Source of the DNA: DATFGK01 sp046712825
GTDB lineage: Bacteria > Actinomycetota > AC-67
Assembly: GCA_046712825.1 (NCBI GenBank)
Contig: JBKKCR010000143.1
Location: 1-8,551, forward strand
DNA: 8,551 bases
Direction: 5' to 3'
In this document: piece by piece, positions 1 to 6,450 of the stretch
Numbering within the stretch: the stretch's first letter is position 1
Layout of the letters: the number at the start of each line of letters is the position of its first letter
The notes under the pieces: generated by a model
What the model saw: only the letters and a program-made list of their open reading frames with translations
What the model was told of the DNA's origin: nothing
Database searches by the model: none
Translations under genes and position numbers: made by a program

Positions 1-302
1 TGGCGGCAGCCGAGGTCTTCGGGATGGTTCCGGCCTCGCAGCGGCCGGCGCCGGCGTCGTTGCAGCGGCTGCGGGACGCCATGTCTGTGCCGTCCGTGCG
101 GCTCGCGCTCGACATCGCGATCGCGCGCATCGAAGGCGAAGACACGCAGCCGTTCGTCGAAGCGCTCACCATTATCGATCTAACCTTCCGTGAGCGTTGC
201 GAGTCTTGGGAGGACGCGTCGACCGATCAGATAGAGCGCTCGGCGATCGACGTCGTTCTGGAGAGCGCGATCTCGGAGGAACTGCGCCGGTCGCGCCGTT
301 AG
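1..302 (+). CDS. Unrecognised protein, C-terminal part (runs in from the left edge)
   Basis: The frame is open from the left edge (first complete codon at position 3) to a TAG at 300-302, giving about 99 visible residues. An ATG at 24 follows a GAGG at 12-15, so it could be a true start giving 92 aa. The open frame continues upstream, so a longer protein cut by the edge is equally possible. Third codon positions are mostly G or C, as in the other genes here, which supports real coding. The protein begins with a Pro/Ala/Gln-rich stretch. It then looks helical and acidic, with Glu- and Arg-rich segments and an Arg-rich end (RRSRR). I see no signal peptide, membrane segment or catalytic motif and do not recognise the family. 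Its stop overlaps the stop of the convergent MBL gene by 4 nt. Confidence 0.7.
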   Translation, partial: AAAEVFGMVPASQRPAPASLQRLRDAMSVPSVRLALDIAIARIEGEDTQPFVEALTIIDLTFRERCESWEDASTDQIERSAIDVVLESAISEELRRSRR

Positions 303-1270
303 GCCCGGCGCCAGCGGATCAGGTCGCCGTCCTGCTCCTGCTTGATGAGGCCCTCGGCCTCGGCCAGAACCAGGTGCGAGAGCGCCTCGAAGAAGGCGGC
401 GAACCAATGGAATCCGGGGAGGTCGTTCCCGAAGATCTCCGGGACGACTTCGGCCGCCGTCTTCGCTTCCTTGCCGAGCGCGTCCACGGTTGCCCTGAGG
501 CGGAACTCGTGGTGCGCCACGATGCGCGATACGTGTGAGGCGGGATCGAGGAACGGCTCGCCGTGCGCCGGCAAGCCGAGTCGGAACCCGCACTCGCCGA
601 TCCGCTTGAGCGAGTCGAGGAAGTTGCCGAGCGGGTTCTCGTCGCCGCCGGGGAAGTACCCGACGTGGGGCGTGATCTTCGGCAGGATGTGATCGCCGGT
701 CAGCACGATCCCTTCGTCGCCGAGCGAGAAGCAACAGTGACCCGGCGAATGTCCGGGCGTGTGCACGACGCGCATGCGCCGGTCGCCGAGCTCGAAGATC
801 TGGTCGTCGGTCAGGTACGCGTCGGGCGCCGCCGGACGGTATTCGGGCGCGCCGAGGATCGGCGGGCCACCGGTGCCCTCGGGAAGCTTCGGTCCGCCGT
901 GCCAGTAGAAGAAGTCGCGCATGTTCGGCCCACCGCCCATGCCGGCGAAGATCATCTCGATGTCGCGGCGGTGGATCATCACCTTCGCGCCGGATCGCTC
1001 GCGGATCGGGCGGCTCATCCCGTAGTGGTCGGGGTGATGGTGCGTGATAAGCACGGAGTCGATCTCCTCGAGCGGCACGCCGGCCTCGGCCAGTCCGGCG
1101 TCCAGCGCCTGCACCGCCTCGTCGGTCGTCATGCCGGTGTCGACGAGCACCCACGGCTCGCCGCCGACCAGATAGGCGTTGCAGAACCCGAGGTGTTCGC
1201 CGCCGGGGATGGCCGGCAGCGGGATCGGGATCCGCCAGAGGTTCGGCGCGAGCTCTTGCGCTGGTCTCAC
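299..1270 (-). CDS. MBL-fold metallo-hydrolase
   Basis: This is a predicted cytoplasmic metallo-beta-lactamase-fold hydrolase of 323 aa, with no signal peptide. The metal-binding set is complete in order: HHHPDH at residues 77-82 (the HxHxDH motif), the HTPGHSPGH segment at 170-178 with H174 as likely ligand, TGDH with D193, and a late PAHGEP histidine at H236. A helical C-terminal part (about 245-323, with a ..FEALSHL.. segment) resembles the helical tail of LACTB2-like and related hydrolases. Such enzymes usually bind two Zn or Fe/Zn ions and cleave thioesters, lactones or phosphoesters; the substrate here cannot be read. The start is GTG at 1268-1270, preceded by GAGAGG that overlaps the stop of the dodecin-like gene, so the two (10 nt apart) should be co-transcribed and perhaps translationally coupled. 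The TAA stop overlaps the convergent gene at the left edge. The long residue 110-160 insert (GMGGG, several Pro) is probably a substrate-side loop. Confidence 0.93.
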   Translation of the reverse strand: MRPAQELAPNLWRIPIPLPAIPGGEHLGFCNAYLVGGEPWVLVDTGMTTDEAVQALDAGLAEAGVPLEEIDSVLITHHHPDHYGMSRPIRERSGAKVMIHRRDIEMIFAGMGGGPNMRDFFYWHGGPKLPEGTGGPPILGAPEYRPAAPDAYLTDDQIFELGDRRMRVVHTPGHSPGHCCFSLGDEGIVLTGDHILPKITPHVGYFPGGDENPLGNFLDSLKRIGECGFRLGLPAHGEPFLDPASHVSRIVAHHEFRLRATVDALGKEAKTAAEVVPEIFGNDLPGFHWFAAFFEALSHLVLAEAEGLIKQEQDGDLIRWRRA

Positions 1271-1280
1271 GTGGTCCCTC

Positions 1281-1493
1281 TCAGCCGTGGATCTCCTCGC
1301 GGATCTCGAAGGTGACCTCGAGGTCCACGATCCAGTGCGTGACGCGGTTCTCCCCGATCTCCAAGCGAAGGTCTTTCACGTGCGCGCGACGGAGGCCGCG
1401 CAGGGTGACGCCGGCGCGTGCGATCGCGAGCTCGATCGCCTCTTCGACGCCGTTCGGCGACGTTCCGGTGAGCAGGACCGTCTTCTCGACCAT
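1281..1493 (-). CDS. Dodecin-like protein (COG3360-type), lacking flavin-contact residues
   Basis: This 70-aa protein has the dodecin signature near its N terminus (GTSPNGVEEAI, residues 10-20). An amphipathic helix follows, then three beta-strands ending in DLEVTFEI. Length and order match dodecins, small proteins that assemble into hollow dodecamers. I chose the ATG at 1491-1493 because GAGGAG (1500-1505) sits 6 nt upstream and the N terminus then matches the family. The frame stays open to an earlier start at 1730, but that part would be Arg/Pro-rich and cross the promoter region. In classical flavin dodecins a Trp after the helix (the LDWFEV region) and a Gln in the HFQV strand hold the flavin. 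Here the matching stretches read LRRAHV and HWIV, so both are absent. By recalled comparison this is closer to the mycobacterial SecE2/calcium-dodecin type. The gene leads a two-gene unit with the MBL hydrolase. Confidence 0.88.
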   Translation of the reverse strand: MVEKTVLLTGTSPNGVEEAIELAIARAGVTLRGLRRAHVKDLRLEIGENRVTHWIVDLEVTFEIREEIHG

Positions 1494-1531
1494 GGCTCTC
1501 TCCTCGTGTGGCCTCGGGCGGCGGTCCCATG

Positions 1532-1537
1532 AGGCTA
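1532..1537 (-). promoter_or_regulatory. Candidate -10 box (TAGCCT) for the dodecin-MBL unit
   Basis: On the minus strand TAGCCT fits the actinobacterial TAnnnT -10 pattern. It would place a transcript start near 1525, leaving a leader of about 30 nt that contains the GAGGAG ribosome site. No convincing -35 hexamer is visible. The box lies in the sequence GGTAGCCTCATG, which is nearly identical to the one facing the opposite gene. Confidence 0.45.
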
Positions 1538-1578
1538 CCGGCGCGAGGCGGGCCGGGCGAGCCGGGACCGGAACGGGG

Positions 1579-1584
1579 TAGCCT
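1579..1584 (+). promoter_or_regulatory. Candidate -10 box (TAGCCT) for the LLM-EamA unit
   Basis: TAGCCT within GGTAGCCTCGTG is the plus-strand counterpart of the box facing the dodecin-like gene. It would place a transcript start near 1591 and a leader of about 25 nt holding the GGGAG ribosome site at 1606-1610. No good -35 hexamer is seen at 17-18 bp upstream. Confidence 0.45.
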
Positions 1585-1616
1585 CGTGCGGGCACCCGAA
1601 CGAACGGGAGTGAACG

Positions 1617-2561
1617 ATGCGTGTCTGCTTGATGGTCGAAGGTCAAGAGGGAGTCACGTGGGATCAGTGGGTGGCGCTCGCGCTCGCCGCCGAGGAGGCG
1701 GGGCTCGACGCGCTGTTCCGTTCCGACCATTACCTGTCGTTCTCCAAGCCGCGCGAGCGGGTCGTGCTCGACGCCTGGGCGACGCTGGCCGGTCTCGCGG
1801 CGGTGACGCAGCGGATCCGGTTAGGAACCCTGGTGTCGCCGGCGACCTTCCGCCACCCGTCGAACCTCGCAAAGGCGGTGGTCACCGCGGATCACATCTC
1901 GAACGGGCGTGTCGAGCTCGGGCTCGGTGCCGGATGGAACGAGGCGGAGCACCGTGCCTATGGGTTCCCCTTCCCGCCGACGGCTGTGCGGATGGAGATG
2001 TTCGCCGAGCAGGCCGAGATCATCCACCGCTCCTGGAACGATGACGTGTTCGACTTCGCAGGGAAGCACTACACGGTCGAAGACCTCGACGCGCTGCCGA
2101 AACCGGCGAACCAGCCGCACCCGAACCTCCTCGTCGGCGGACAGGCGGGGCCGAAGAGCCTGGCGGTCGCGGCTCGATGGGCCGACGAGTACAACACGAT
2201 CTTCGCGTCTCCCAAGGAGTGCGCCCGGCGCCACGCGCGCGTCCTGGCTGCGTGGGAGGACGCCCATCGCGACGACGCGCCGGTGTTCTCGCTCATGACC
2301 GGATGTGTGGTCGGGTCCGACCGCTCCGACCTGGAGCAGCGCGCCCGGATGCTCATGGGGCGGAGCGGGACCGAGGGGGACGCGAAGGCGTACCTTGCCG
2401 GCCTGCCCGACACGATCATCTCCGGCACGGTCGAACAGGCGGCGGAGAAGCTGCGGGCGTTCGAGGGCGCCGGCGTGGGCCGCGTGATGATGCAGATGCA
2501 GGCGCACGAAGACGTTGAGATGGTGCACGTCCTCGGGCAGGTCGCGCAGCTGGTGGCGTAG
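1617..2561 (+). CDS. LLM-class F420-dependent oxidoreductase
   Basis: This 314-aa protein belongs to the bacterial luciferase-like monooxygenase (LLM) superfamily, a TIM-barrel fold that uses reduced F420 or FMN. Family signatures appear in order: LFRSDHY at 33-39, IRLGTLVSPATFRHP at 67-81 followed by LAKAVVTADHISNGR, and ELGLGAGWNEAEH at 100-112. The strand LLVGG at 171-175 follows the typical KP..QPHPN run. The pattern resembles the actinobacterial F420 subgroup (TIGR03560-like, from memory), and the length is typical. The ATG at 1617 has GGGAG at 1606-1610, six bases upstream. The substrate cannot be predicted: relatives reduce or oxidise alcohols, enones and aromatic compounds. F420 use is inferred from family and likely phylum; FMN remains possible. 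It is followed 3 nt later by an EamA transporter gene, suggesting the enzyme and carrier are co-expressed. Confidence 0.93.
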   Translation: MRVCLMVEGQEGVTWDQWVALALAAEEAGLDALFRSDHYLSFSKPRERVVLDAWATLAGLAAVTQRIRLGTLVSPATFRHPSNLAKAVVTADHISNGRVELGLGAGWNEAEHRAYGFPFPPTAVRMEMFAEQAEIIHRSWNDDVFDFAGKHYTVEDLDALPKPANQPHPNLLVGGQAGPKSLAVAARWADEYNTIFASPKECARRHARVLAAWEDAHRDDAPVFSLMTGCVVGSDRSDLEQRARMLMGRSGTEGDAKAYLAGLPDTIISGTVEQAAEKLRAFEGAGVGRVMMQMQAHEDVEMVHVLGQVAQLVA

Positions 2562-2564
2562 CGG

Positions 2565-3476
2565 GTGGATCGGCTCGGCTTCTTGGCCGTCTCGGCGGCG
2601 GCGGTCCTTTGGGCGTTCGGCGGGACGTACGCGCGGAAGCTGATCGACCGCGGCGCATCGCCCCTCGAGATCACCGAGGCGCGCGCGTGGATCGCGTTCC
2701 TCGCGCTCGGCGCGTGGACGCTCTGGCGCGGACGGGTGCGCGGGAAGCGCGAGCCCGGCGAGCCGGTTTCGACGTGGATCGTGGTGCTGTTCGGGCTGTC
2801 GCTCGCAGCGGCGAACTACTTCTACTACTCGGCGGTCGCGCCCCTGCCGGTGGCGGTGGCGATCGTGATCCAGTACACGGCGCCGGGCCTGGTCGTGCTC
2901 TGGCTCGGGGTGGTGGCGAAGAAGCGGCCCTCCCGACGTGTCGTGGCGGCTCTGGCGGCGGCGTTCGCCGGGGTTGCGCTTCTGTCCGAGCTGCCGGATG
3001 CGCTGTCGGGCGGCGCAACCTCGCTGGCGCCGCGCGGTGTCGCGGCCGCGATCGCTTCGGCGTTCGCGTTCGCTGCGTACATCCTGACGGGCGAGTACGT
3101 CGAACGATCGGCGGGGCCGGTCGGATCGCTCGTCCGCGGGTTCGGGATCGCGAGCGTGCTCTGGATCGTCATCCAGGCGACGCGCGGCCGGCCCGACACG
3201 CTGCTCGATACGTCGCTGCTTCCGGGCGTGCTGCTGCTCGCCGTCGTGGCGACGATCATCCCGTTCTCGCTGTTCCTGTGGGGGCTGGCGCGGATCGGGC
3301 CCTCACGCGCCGGGATCGTTTCGACGCTCGAGCCGCTGTCGGCGGCGTTGCTCGCCTACTTCTGGCTCGATCAGTCGCTCGGCGGCCCGCAGCTCGCCGG
3401 CGCCGCGCTGGTTATGGTCGGGATCGCCGTGGTCCAAGCTGAGCGGACCGAGACGGGGTCGGTTCCCGTCGACTGA
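2565..3476 (+). CDS. EamA/DMT-family transporter
   Basis: This 303-aa integral membrane protein has about ten predicted transmembrane helices (roughly 5-20, 40-56, 70-90, 95-118, 124-142, 156-176, 186-204, 217-240, 246-267 and 274-291). They form two five-helix repeats typical of the EamA (DUF6) drug/metabolite transporter superfamily. Typical features are VLWAFGGTYARK in helix 1, the helix 3-4 region with YYSAVAPLPVA, and RIGPSRAGIVSTLEPL before helix 9, which is the second-repeat counterpart. Family members move amino acids, nucleosides, thiols or drugs; neither substrate nor direction can be assigned here. The start is a GTG only 3 nt after the LLM stop with no clear Shine-Dalgarno sequence, so translation is probably coupled to the upstream gene. 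The C-terminal tail (ERTETGSVPVD) is short and polar. Confidence 0.93.
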   Translation: MDRLGFLAVSAAAVLWAFGGTYARKLIDRGASPLEITEARAWIAFLALGAWTLWRGRVRGKREPGEPVSTWIVVLFGLSLAAANYFYYSAVAPLPVAVAIVIQYTAPGLVVLWLGVVAKKRPSRRVVAALAAAFAGVALLSELPDALSGGATSLAPRGVAAAIASAFAFAAYILTGEYVERSAGPVGSLVRGFGIASVLWIVIQATRGRPDTLLDTSLLPGVLLLAVVATIIPFSLFLWGLARIGPSRAGIVSTLEPLSAALLAYFWLDQSLGGPQLAGAALVMVGIAVVQAERTETGSVPVD

Positions 3477-3481
3477 GGCGG

Positions 3482-3529
3482 TTCTGGCATGAGATCAGCG
3501 CCATATGTGGCGCCGGATCGATACCAGAA
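3482..3529. terminator. Long imperfect palindrome between convergent genes, likely two-way terminator
   Basis: The 66-bp gap between the convergent EamA and hydrolase genes is nearly filled by one palindrome. The core is GCGCCA (3498-3503), loop TATG, TGGCGC (3508-3513). Next outward are GATC (3493-3496) and GATC (3516-3519), offset by a one-base bulge. The outer arms are TTCTGGCAT (3482-3490) and ATACCAGAA (3521-3529) with one mismatch. All pair around a single centre. There is no T-tract on either strand, as is common in GC-rich actinobacteria, so factor-assisted or hairpin-only termination for both strands is inferred. Confidence 0.65.
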
Positions 3530-3542
3530 GCGAGACGAGACG

Positions 3543-5495
3543 CTAGTCGGGGTAGCAGCGCACCGAGTGGATCTCGCCGCACCCGAGCGCCGGGCCCAGC
3601 GTGACCCCGGTCAGCGGCACGATCGGCAGCGTCACCCGTGACGGGGTGGTCCCGCCGAAGTGCACGGTGTTGAGCGCTACCGGCGGCATGGTCCGCGGCG
3701 CGTAGGAGTAGTACGAGTCAACCGCCGACGGGGCCATGATCTTGATCTGAAGGCTGTGGCCCGGCCGGAAGACATGCGCGACCGGCCAGATCTCGATCAG
3801 GTACTCGTTCACTTCGAGCGGCGTGATGCTCGTCGGGTTCGTGTGCGGGCGCCACGGCCGGTACAGGAACGGCTCCGACGGGTTGAGCGGGTCGGGCTTG
3901 GTGTCGTAGTCGCTCGCTCCGTAGGTGATCGCGCGATGGCTCGCTTTCAGGATCCCGCGGGTGAGCCACGACACGTTGCCGTCGGCATCCCGGTCGGTCA
4001 CCTGAACGAACATGTCGGTGTCCGGCGCCGTCGAGGCGAGGAACAGGTTCGCGGTGATCGGCCCAGCCATCGCCGTGTCGGTCGCGAACGGCGCGCTCAC
4101 GAAGTCGAGCTCGTCGGGCCCCTGCATGGTCGTCAGCGGCGGCCCAAAGTCCGGCCCGGCGTCGTAGAACCAGGATTGGCGCTTGGTTCCCGACAGGTAT
4201 GTCGCGGTGCCCTCGGTGGTCTGCGATGCGGACAGCGCGCCGTCGGCCCCGAGGAAGAACGGCGTCCAGGTCGTGTCGGTCATCGGGAACGCATCCGACT
4301 CCTTGAACCCGTTCGAGACGATGCCGTTCGCGGTGTCGTGCATCTCGAACAGCGCCCGCACCGAGACGGGGCGAGCGGCGATATCCACGTACGGGTCCGC
4401 GATGCCGCGCATCCAATAGTCCATCCAGGCCTTGCGGTCCTTCCAGACTTCGTCGGGTCCGACCTGGGAACCGTGGTTGCCGTTGAGCATCAGCAGACGT
4501 TTGGGGACGCCAGTCACACCTTCCCACAGATGTGCGAACCGGTCGCCCGTCTGCTCGTCCTGGAACGCACCCGTGAGGTGGATCGGAACGTCGATATCTT
4601 TCGCGTAGTAGATGCCCGAGCGCGCGTGGAACCACTCGCTGTCGACATCGCTGATGCCGTTCAGCAAGGGATCCTCGACGATGGCCCTCCGATGCGTCGC
4701 CATGTTCTGAAGGCACTGCTGCGCGATCTCATCCGGGAAATGCCGGACGAGCGCCTGCGCGGAGCCCCCCGCGACGTCGTACGCGTTGCGGATCGCGAGC
4801 GCCCACAGCGGCGGGAAGAGATAGTTGCTCACGCCACCGGGATAGGTGATGCCGCGGTAGATGTCGTCGATCATCCCCGAGACGGTCATCGCGACGAGGT
4901 GCTTGCCGCCGCCGGTGGCTTTCCACTGCGCACTGTTGTACATCGCGGCGATCATGAAGCCGGTGTTGCCGCTGTACGAGTGCCCGAGGATGCCGACCTT
5001 GCCGTTGGACCACGGCTGCTTCACGAGCCAGTTCTCGATCACCTCGACGCCGTCCAATGCTCCTCGCGTCGAGAAGAGATTGAACTCGCCGGACGAGCAC
5101 CCGGTCCCGCGCAGCTGCGCGTGGACCGTCACGTAATCGTCGTCGTAGCGGAACGCGCTGGTGCCCGCGTGGGAGTCGCCGGCGAGCGGCGGCTCGAAGC
5201 ACTGACCGAACTGCTCGCAGAAGTGGTCGGCCGTCTCGCCGAGGAACGTCCGGCCCTCGTCAGACGACGAGCCGTTTTCGTAGCCGGCCATCTCGTAGAT
5301 CGTCGGGTACTTGATCGCACCGGGATTCTCGGGGTCGAAGCTCTCCGGGAAAACGATGCTGACCGCGATCGAGGTTCCGTCCGACACGGTCACGAAGGCG
5401 TCGGGGCCGGCATGGACGTGGTCCGCAGGGGCAGGCACTGCGGCGAAGACGCCGGCGAGGAGCGCCGCGGTTAGGAGCAGGCAGCGTGCACGCAT
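3543..5495 (-). CDS. Secreted CocE/NonD-type (S15) alpha/beta hydrolase
   Basis: This 650-aa hydrolase of the X-Pro dipeptidyl-peptidase S15 / CocE-NonD family cleaves ester or amide bonds by a Ser-Asp-His triad. A signal peptide is visible: MRARC, a hydrophobic run over residues 6-20, and an Ala-rich cleavage region near A24, with no lipobox, so the product is probably released outside the cell. The nucleophile motif is GHSYSG (171-176) with S173. The likely acid is D313 in GAFQDEQTGDR and the likely histidine is H341 in NGNHGSQ. From about residue 400 the chain fits the family's beta-sandwich (jelly-roll) domain. Cysteines at 94, 99 and 133 and two near the C terminus (CGEIHSVRC) could form disulfides. 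The ATG at 5493-5495 is chosen because GGAAGGAG (5506-5513) lies 10 nt upstream and it begins the signal peptide. The frame is open further upstream to 5888, but that part overlaps the divergent LLM gene. The substrate is unknown. Confidence 0.92.
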   Translation of the reverse strand: MRARCLLLTAALLAGVFAAVPAPADHVHAGPDAFVTVSDGTSIAVSIVFPESFDPENPGAIKYPTIYEMAGYENGSSSDEGRTFLGETADHFCEQFGQCFEPPLAGDSHAGTSAFRYDDDYVTVHAQLRGTGCSSGEFNLFSTRGALDGVEVIENWLVKQPWSNGKVGILGHSYSGNTGFMIAAMYNSAQWKATGGGKHLVAMTVSGMIDDIYRGITYPGGVSNYLFPPLWALAIRNAYDVAGGSAQALVRHFPDEIAQQCLQNMATHRRAIVEDPLLNGISDVDSEWFHARSGIYYAKDIDVPIHLTGAFQDEQTGDRFAHLWEGVTGVPKRLLMLNGNHGSQVGPDEVWKDRKAWMDYWMRGIADPYVDIAARPVSVRALFEMHDTANGIVSNGFKESDAFPMTDTTWTPFFLGADGALSASQTTEGTATYLSGTKRQSWFYDAGPDFGPPLTTMQGPDELDFVSAPFATDTAMAGPITANLFLASTAPDTDMFVQVTDRDADGNVSWLTRGILKASHRAITYGASDYDTKPDPLNPSEPFLYRPWRPHTNPTSITPLEVNEYLIEIWPVAHVFRPGHSLQIKIMAPSAVDSYYSYAPRTMPPVALNTVHFGGTTPSRVTLPIVPLTGVTLGPALGCGEIHSVRCYPD

Positions 5496-5587
5496 GTCGC
5501 AGGTACTCCTTCCCAGGTGGGGGACGTGCGAAAAGCTCGAGAAGGGATTTCGCCGAGAGGAGCTCGGTCTCCTGCGGCCGGCTGGCG

Positions 5588-5593
5588 TATCCT
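5588..5593 (+). promoter_or_regulatory. Candidate -10 box (TATCCT) for a leaderless LLM-fadD3 transcript
   Basis: TATCCT ends 8 bases before the ATG at 5602, the spacing at which transcription would begin at or next to the start codon. No Shine-Dalgarno sequence precedes that ATG. Leaderless mRNAs with TAnnnT boxes at this distance are common in actinobacteria. A -35 hexamer is not evident (CGGTCT at the 17-bp position). Confidence 0.55.
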
Positions 5594-5601
5594 GGCCCGC
5601 G

Positions 5602-6447
5602 ATGCGATTCGGCGTGACGATATTTCTGACCGACCGCTCGATCGGCCCCGCGGAGATCGCGCGCGAGGCCGAGGCCCGCGGCTTCATCTCGCTGTTCCTG
5701 CCCGAACACACCCACATCCCGAGCAGCCGGGCGACGCCGGCGCCGATGGGTGAGCCGCTGCCCGAGCAGTACCGTCGCACACTCGACCCGTTCATCGCGC
5801 TTTCGATGGCGGGCGCAGCGACCGAGCGGCTGAAGCTTGGGACGGGGATCTGTCTCGTCGCGCAGCGCGATCCGATCGTCACCGCCAAGGAAGTGGCGAC
5901 GCTTGATCTTCTGTCGGGCGGCCGGTTCGTATTCGGGATCGGCTTCGGGTGGAACGTCGAAGAGATCGAGGACCACGGCGTGCCCTATCCGGAGCGGCGC
6001 GAGATCGGCCGCGAGCGTGTGCTGGCGATGAAGCGACTCTGGACCGAGGAGGAGGCGTCGTTCGACGGCAAGTACGTGCACATGGAGTCATCCTGGGCGC
6101 ACCCGAAGCCGGTCCAGAAGCCGCACCCGCCGGTGTGGATCGGCGGCGCGGGCGGGCCGGTCCTGTTCCGTCACATCGCCGAGTACGGTGACGGCTGGAT
6201 GCCGATCGGCGGGCGCGGTGTCGCGAAGAGCATGCCGATGTTACGTGCGGCGCTCGAGGAGGCCGGACGCGATCCCGCGTCGGTTCCGGTGATCCCGATG
6301 GGAACGATCCCCGAGCCCGGAAAGCTCGAATACTTCGCCTCGCTCGGGATCGACGAGGTCATCTTGAACGTCCCAACCGGAACCACCGACGAGGTTCTTC
6401 CTATGCTCGACCGGAACGCGAATGCCGTAGAACAGTTCGTGTCCTAA
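5602..6447 (+). CDS. LLM-class F420-dependent oxidoreductase (TIGR03619-like)
   Basis: This 281-aa LLM-superfamily oxidoreductase probably uses F420. Hallmarks are MRFGVTIF at the N terminus, LFLPEHTHIP at 31-40, LKLGTGICLVAQRDP at 77-91, the KEVATLDLLSGGRF segment (96-109), GIGFGWNVEEIEDHG at 112-126, and PPVWIGG at 176-182. The pattern and length match the TIGR03619 F420 subgroup as I remember it. The start at 5602 is chosen because the protein then begins on the first beta-strand and a TATCCT box sits just upstream. The frame is open from 5311, but that stretch overlaps the signal-peptide region of the divergent hydrolase and has no LLM features. The fadD3-like gene follows after 3 nt, so this enzyme probably acts in the same acyl-CoA or cyclic-acid pathway. 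It is clearly different from the LLM gene at 1617, so the pair is not a recent duplication. Confidence 0.92.
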   Translation: MRFGVTIFLTDRSIGPAEIAREAEARGFISLFLPEHTHIPSSRATPAPMGEPLPEQYRRTLDPFIALSMAGAATERLKLGTGICLVAQRDPIVTAKEVATLDLLSGGRFVFGIGFGWNVEEIEDHGVPYPERREIGRERVLAMKRLWTEEEASFDGKYVHMESSWAHPKPVQKPHPPVWIGGAGGPVLFRHIAEYGDGWMPIGGRGVAKSMPMLRAALEEAGRDPASVPVIPMGTIPEPGKLEYFASLGIDEVILNVPTGTTDEVLPMLDRNANAVEQFVS

Positions 6448-6450
6448 CCG

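Larger units (their letters stand above)
1531..1585. repeat. Inverted repeat in the divergent promoter region
   Basis: GAGGCTACC at 1531-1539 and GGTAGCCTC at 1577-1585 are perfect 9-bp inverted copies separated by 37 bp, centred in the 123-bp gap between the divergent dodecin-like and LLM genes. The match extends outward as CATG versus CGTG with one mismatch. The simplest reading is that the arms are the -10 regions of two divergent promoters. A two-site operator for a shared regulator is the alternative. Confidence 0.6.

Noticed and set aside
1494..1730. 79-codon N-terminal extension of the dodecin-like gene
   Set aside because: Dodecins are about 70 aa. The extension crosses the promoter region and the start of the divergent LLM gene.
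3660..5474. Long open frame (604 codons) on the plus strand opposite the S15 hydrolase
   Set aside because: It is Arg/Val-rich with no family motif and lies wholly antisense to a gene with a signal peptide, catalytic motifs and normal codon bias. GC-rich DNA gives such shadow frames.
5553..5567. Short inverted repeat CCGAG/CTCGG between the hydrolase and LLM genes
   Set aside because: Five-base arms are expected by chance in DNA of this composition, and there is no supporting second site.
5311..5601. 97-codon N-terminal extension of the second LLM gene
   Set aside because: The extension overlaps the signal-peptide region of the divergent hydrolase and has no LLM features. The protein begins naturally at 5602.
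5496..5888. 131-codon N-terminal extension of the S15 hydrolase
   Set aside because: It would place a Ser/Arg-rich stretch before a normal signal peptide and overlap the LLM gene. A good ribosome site supports the ATG at 5495.
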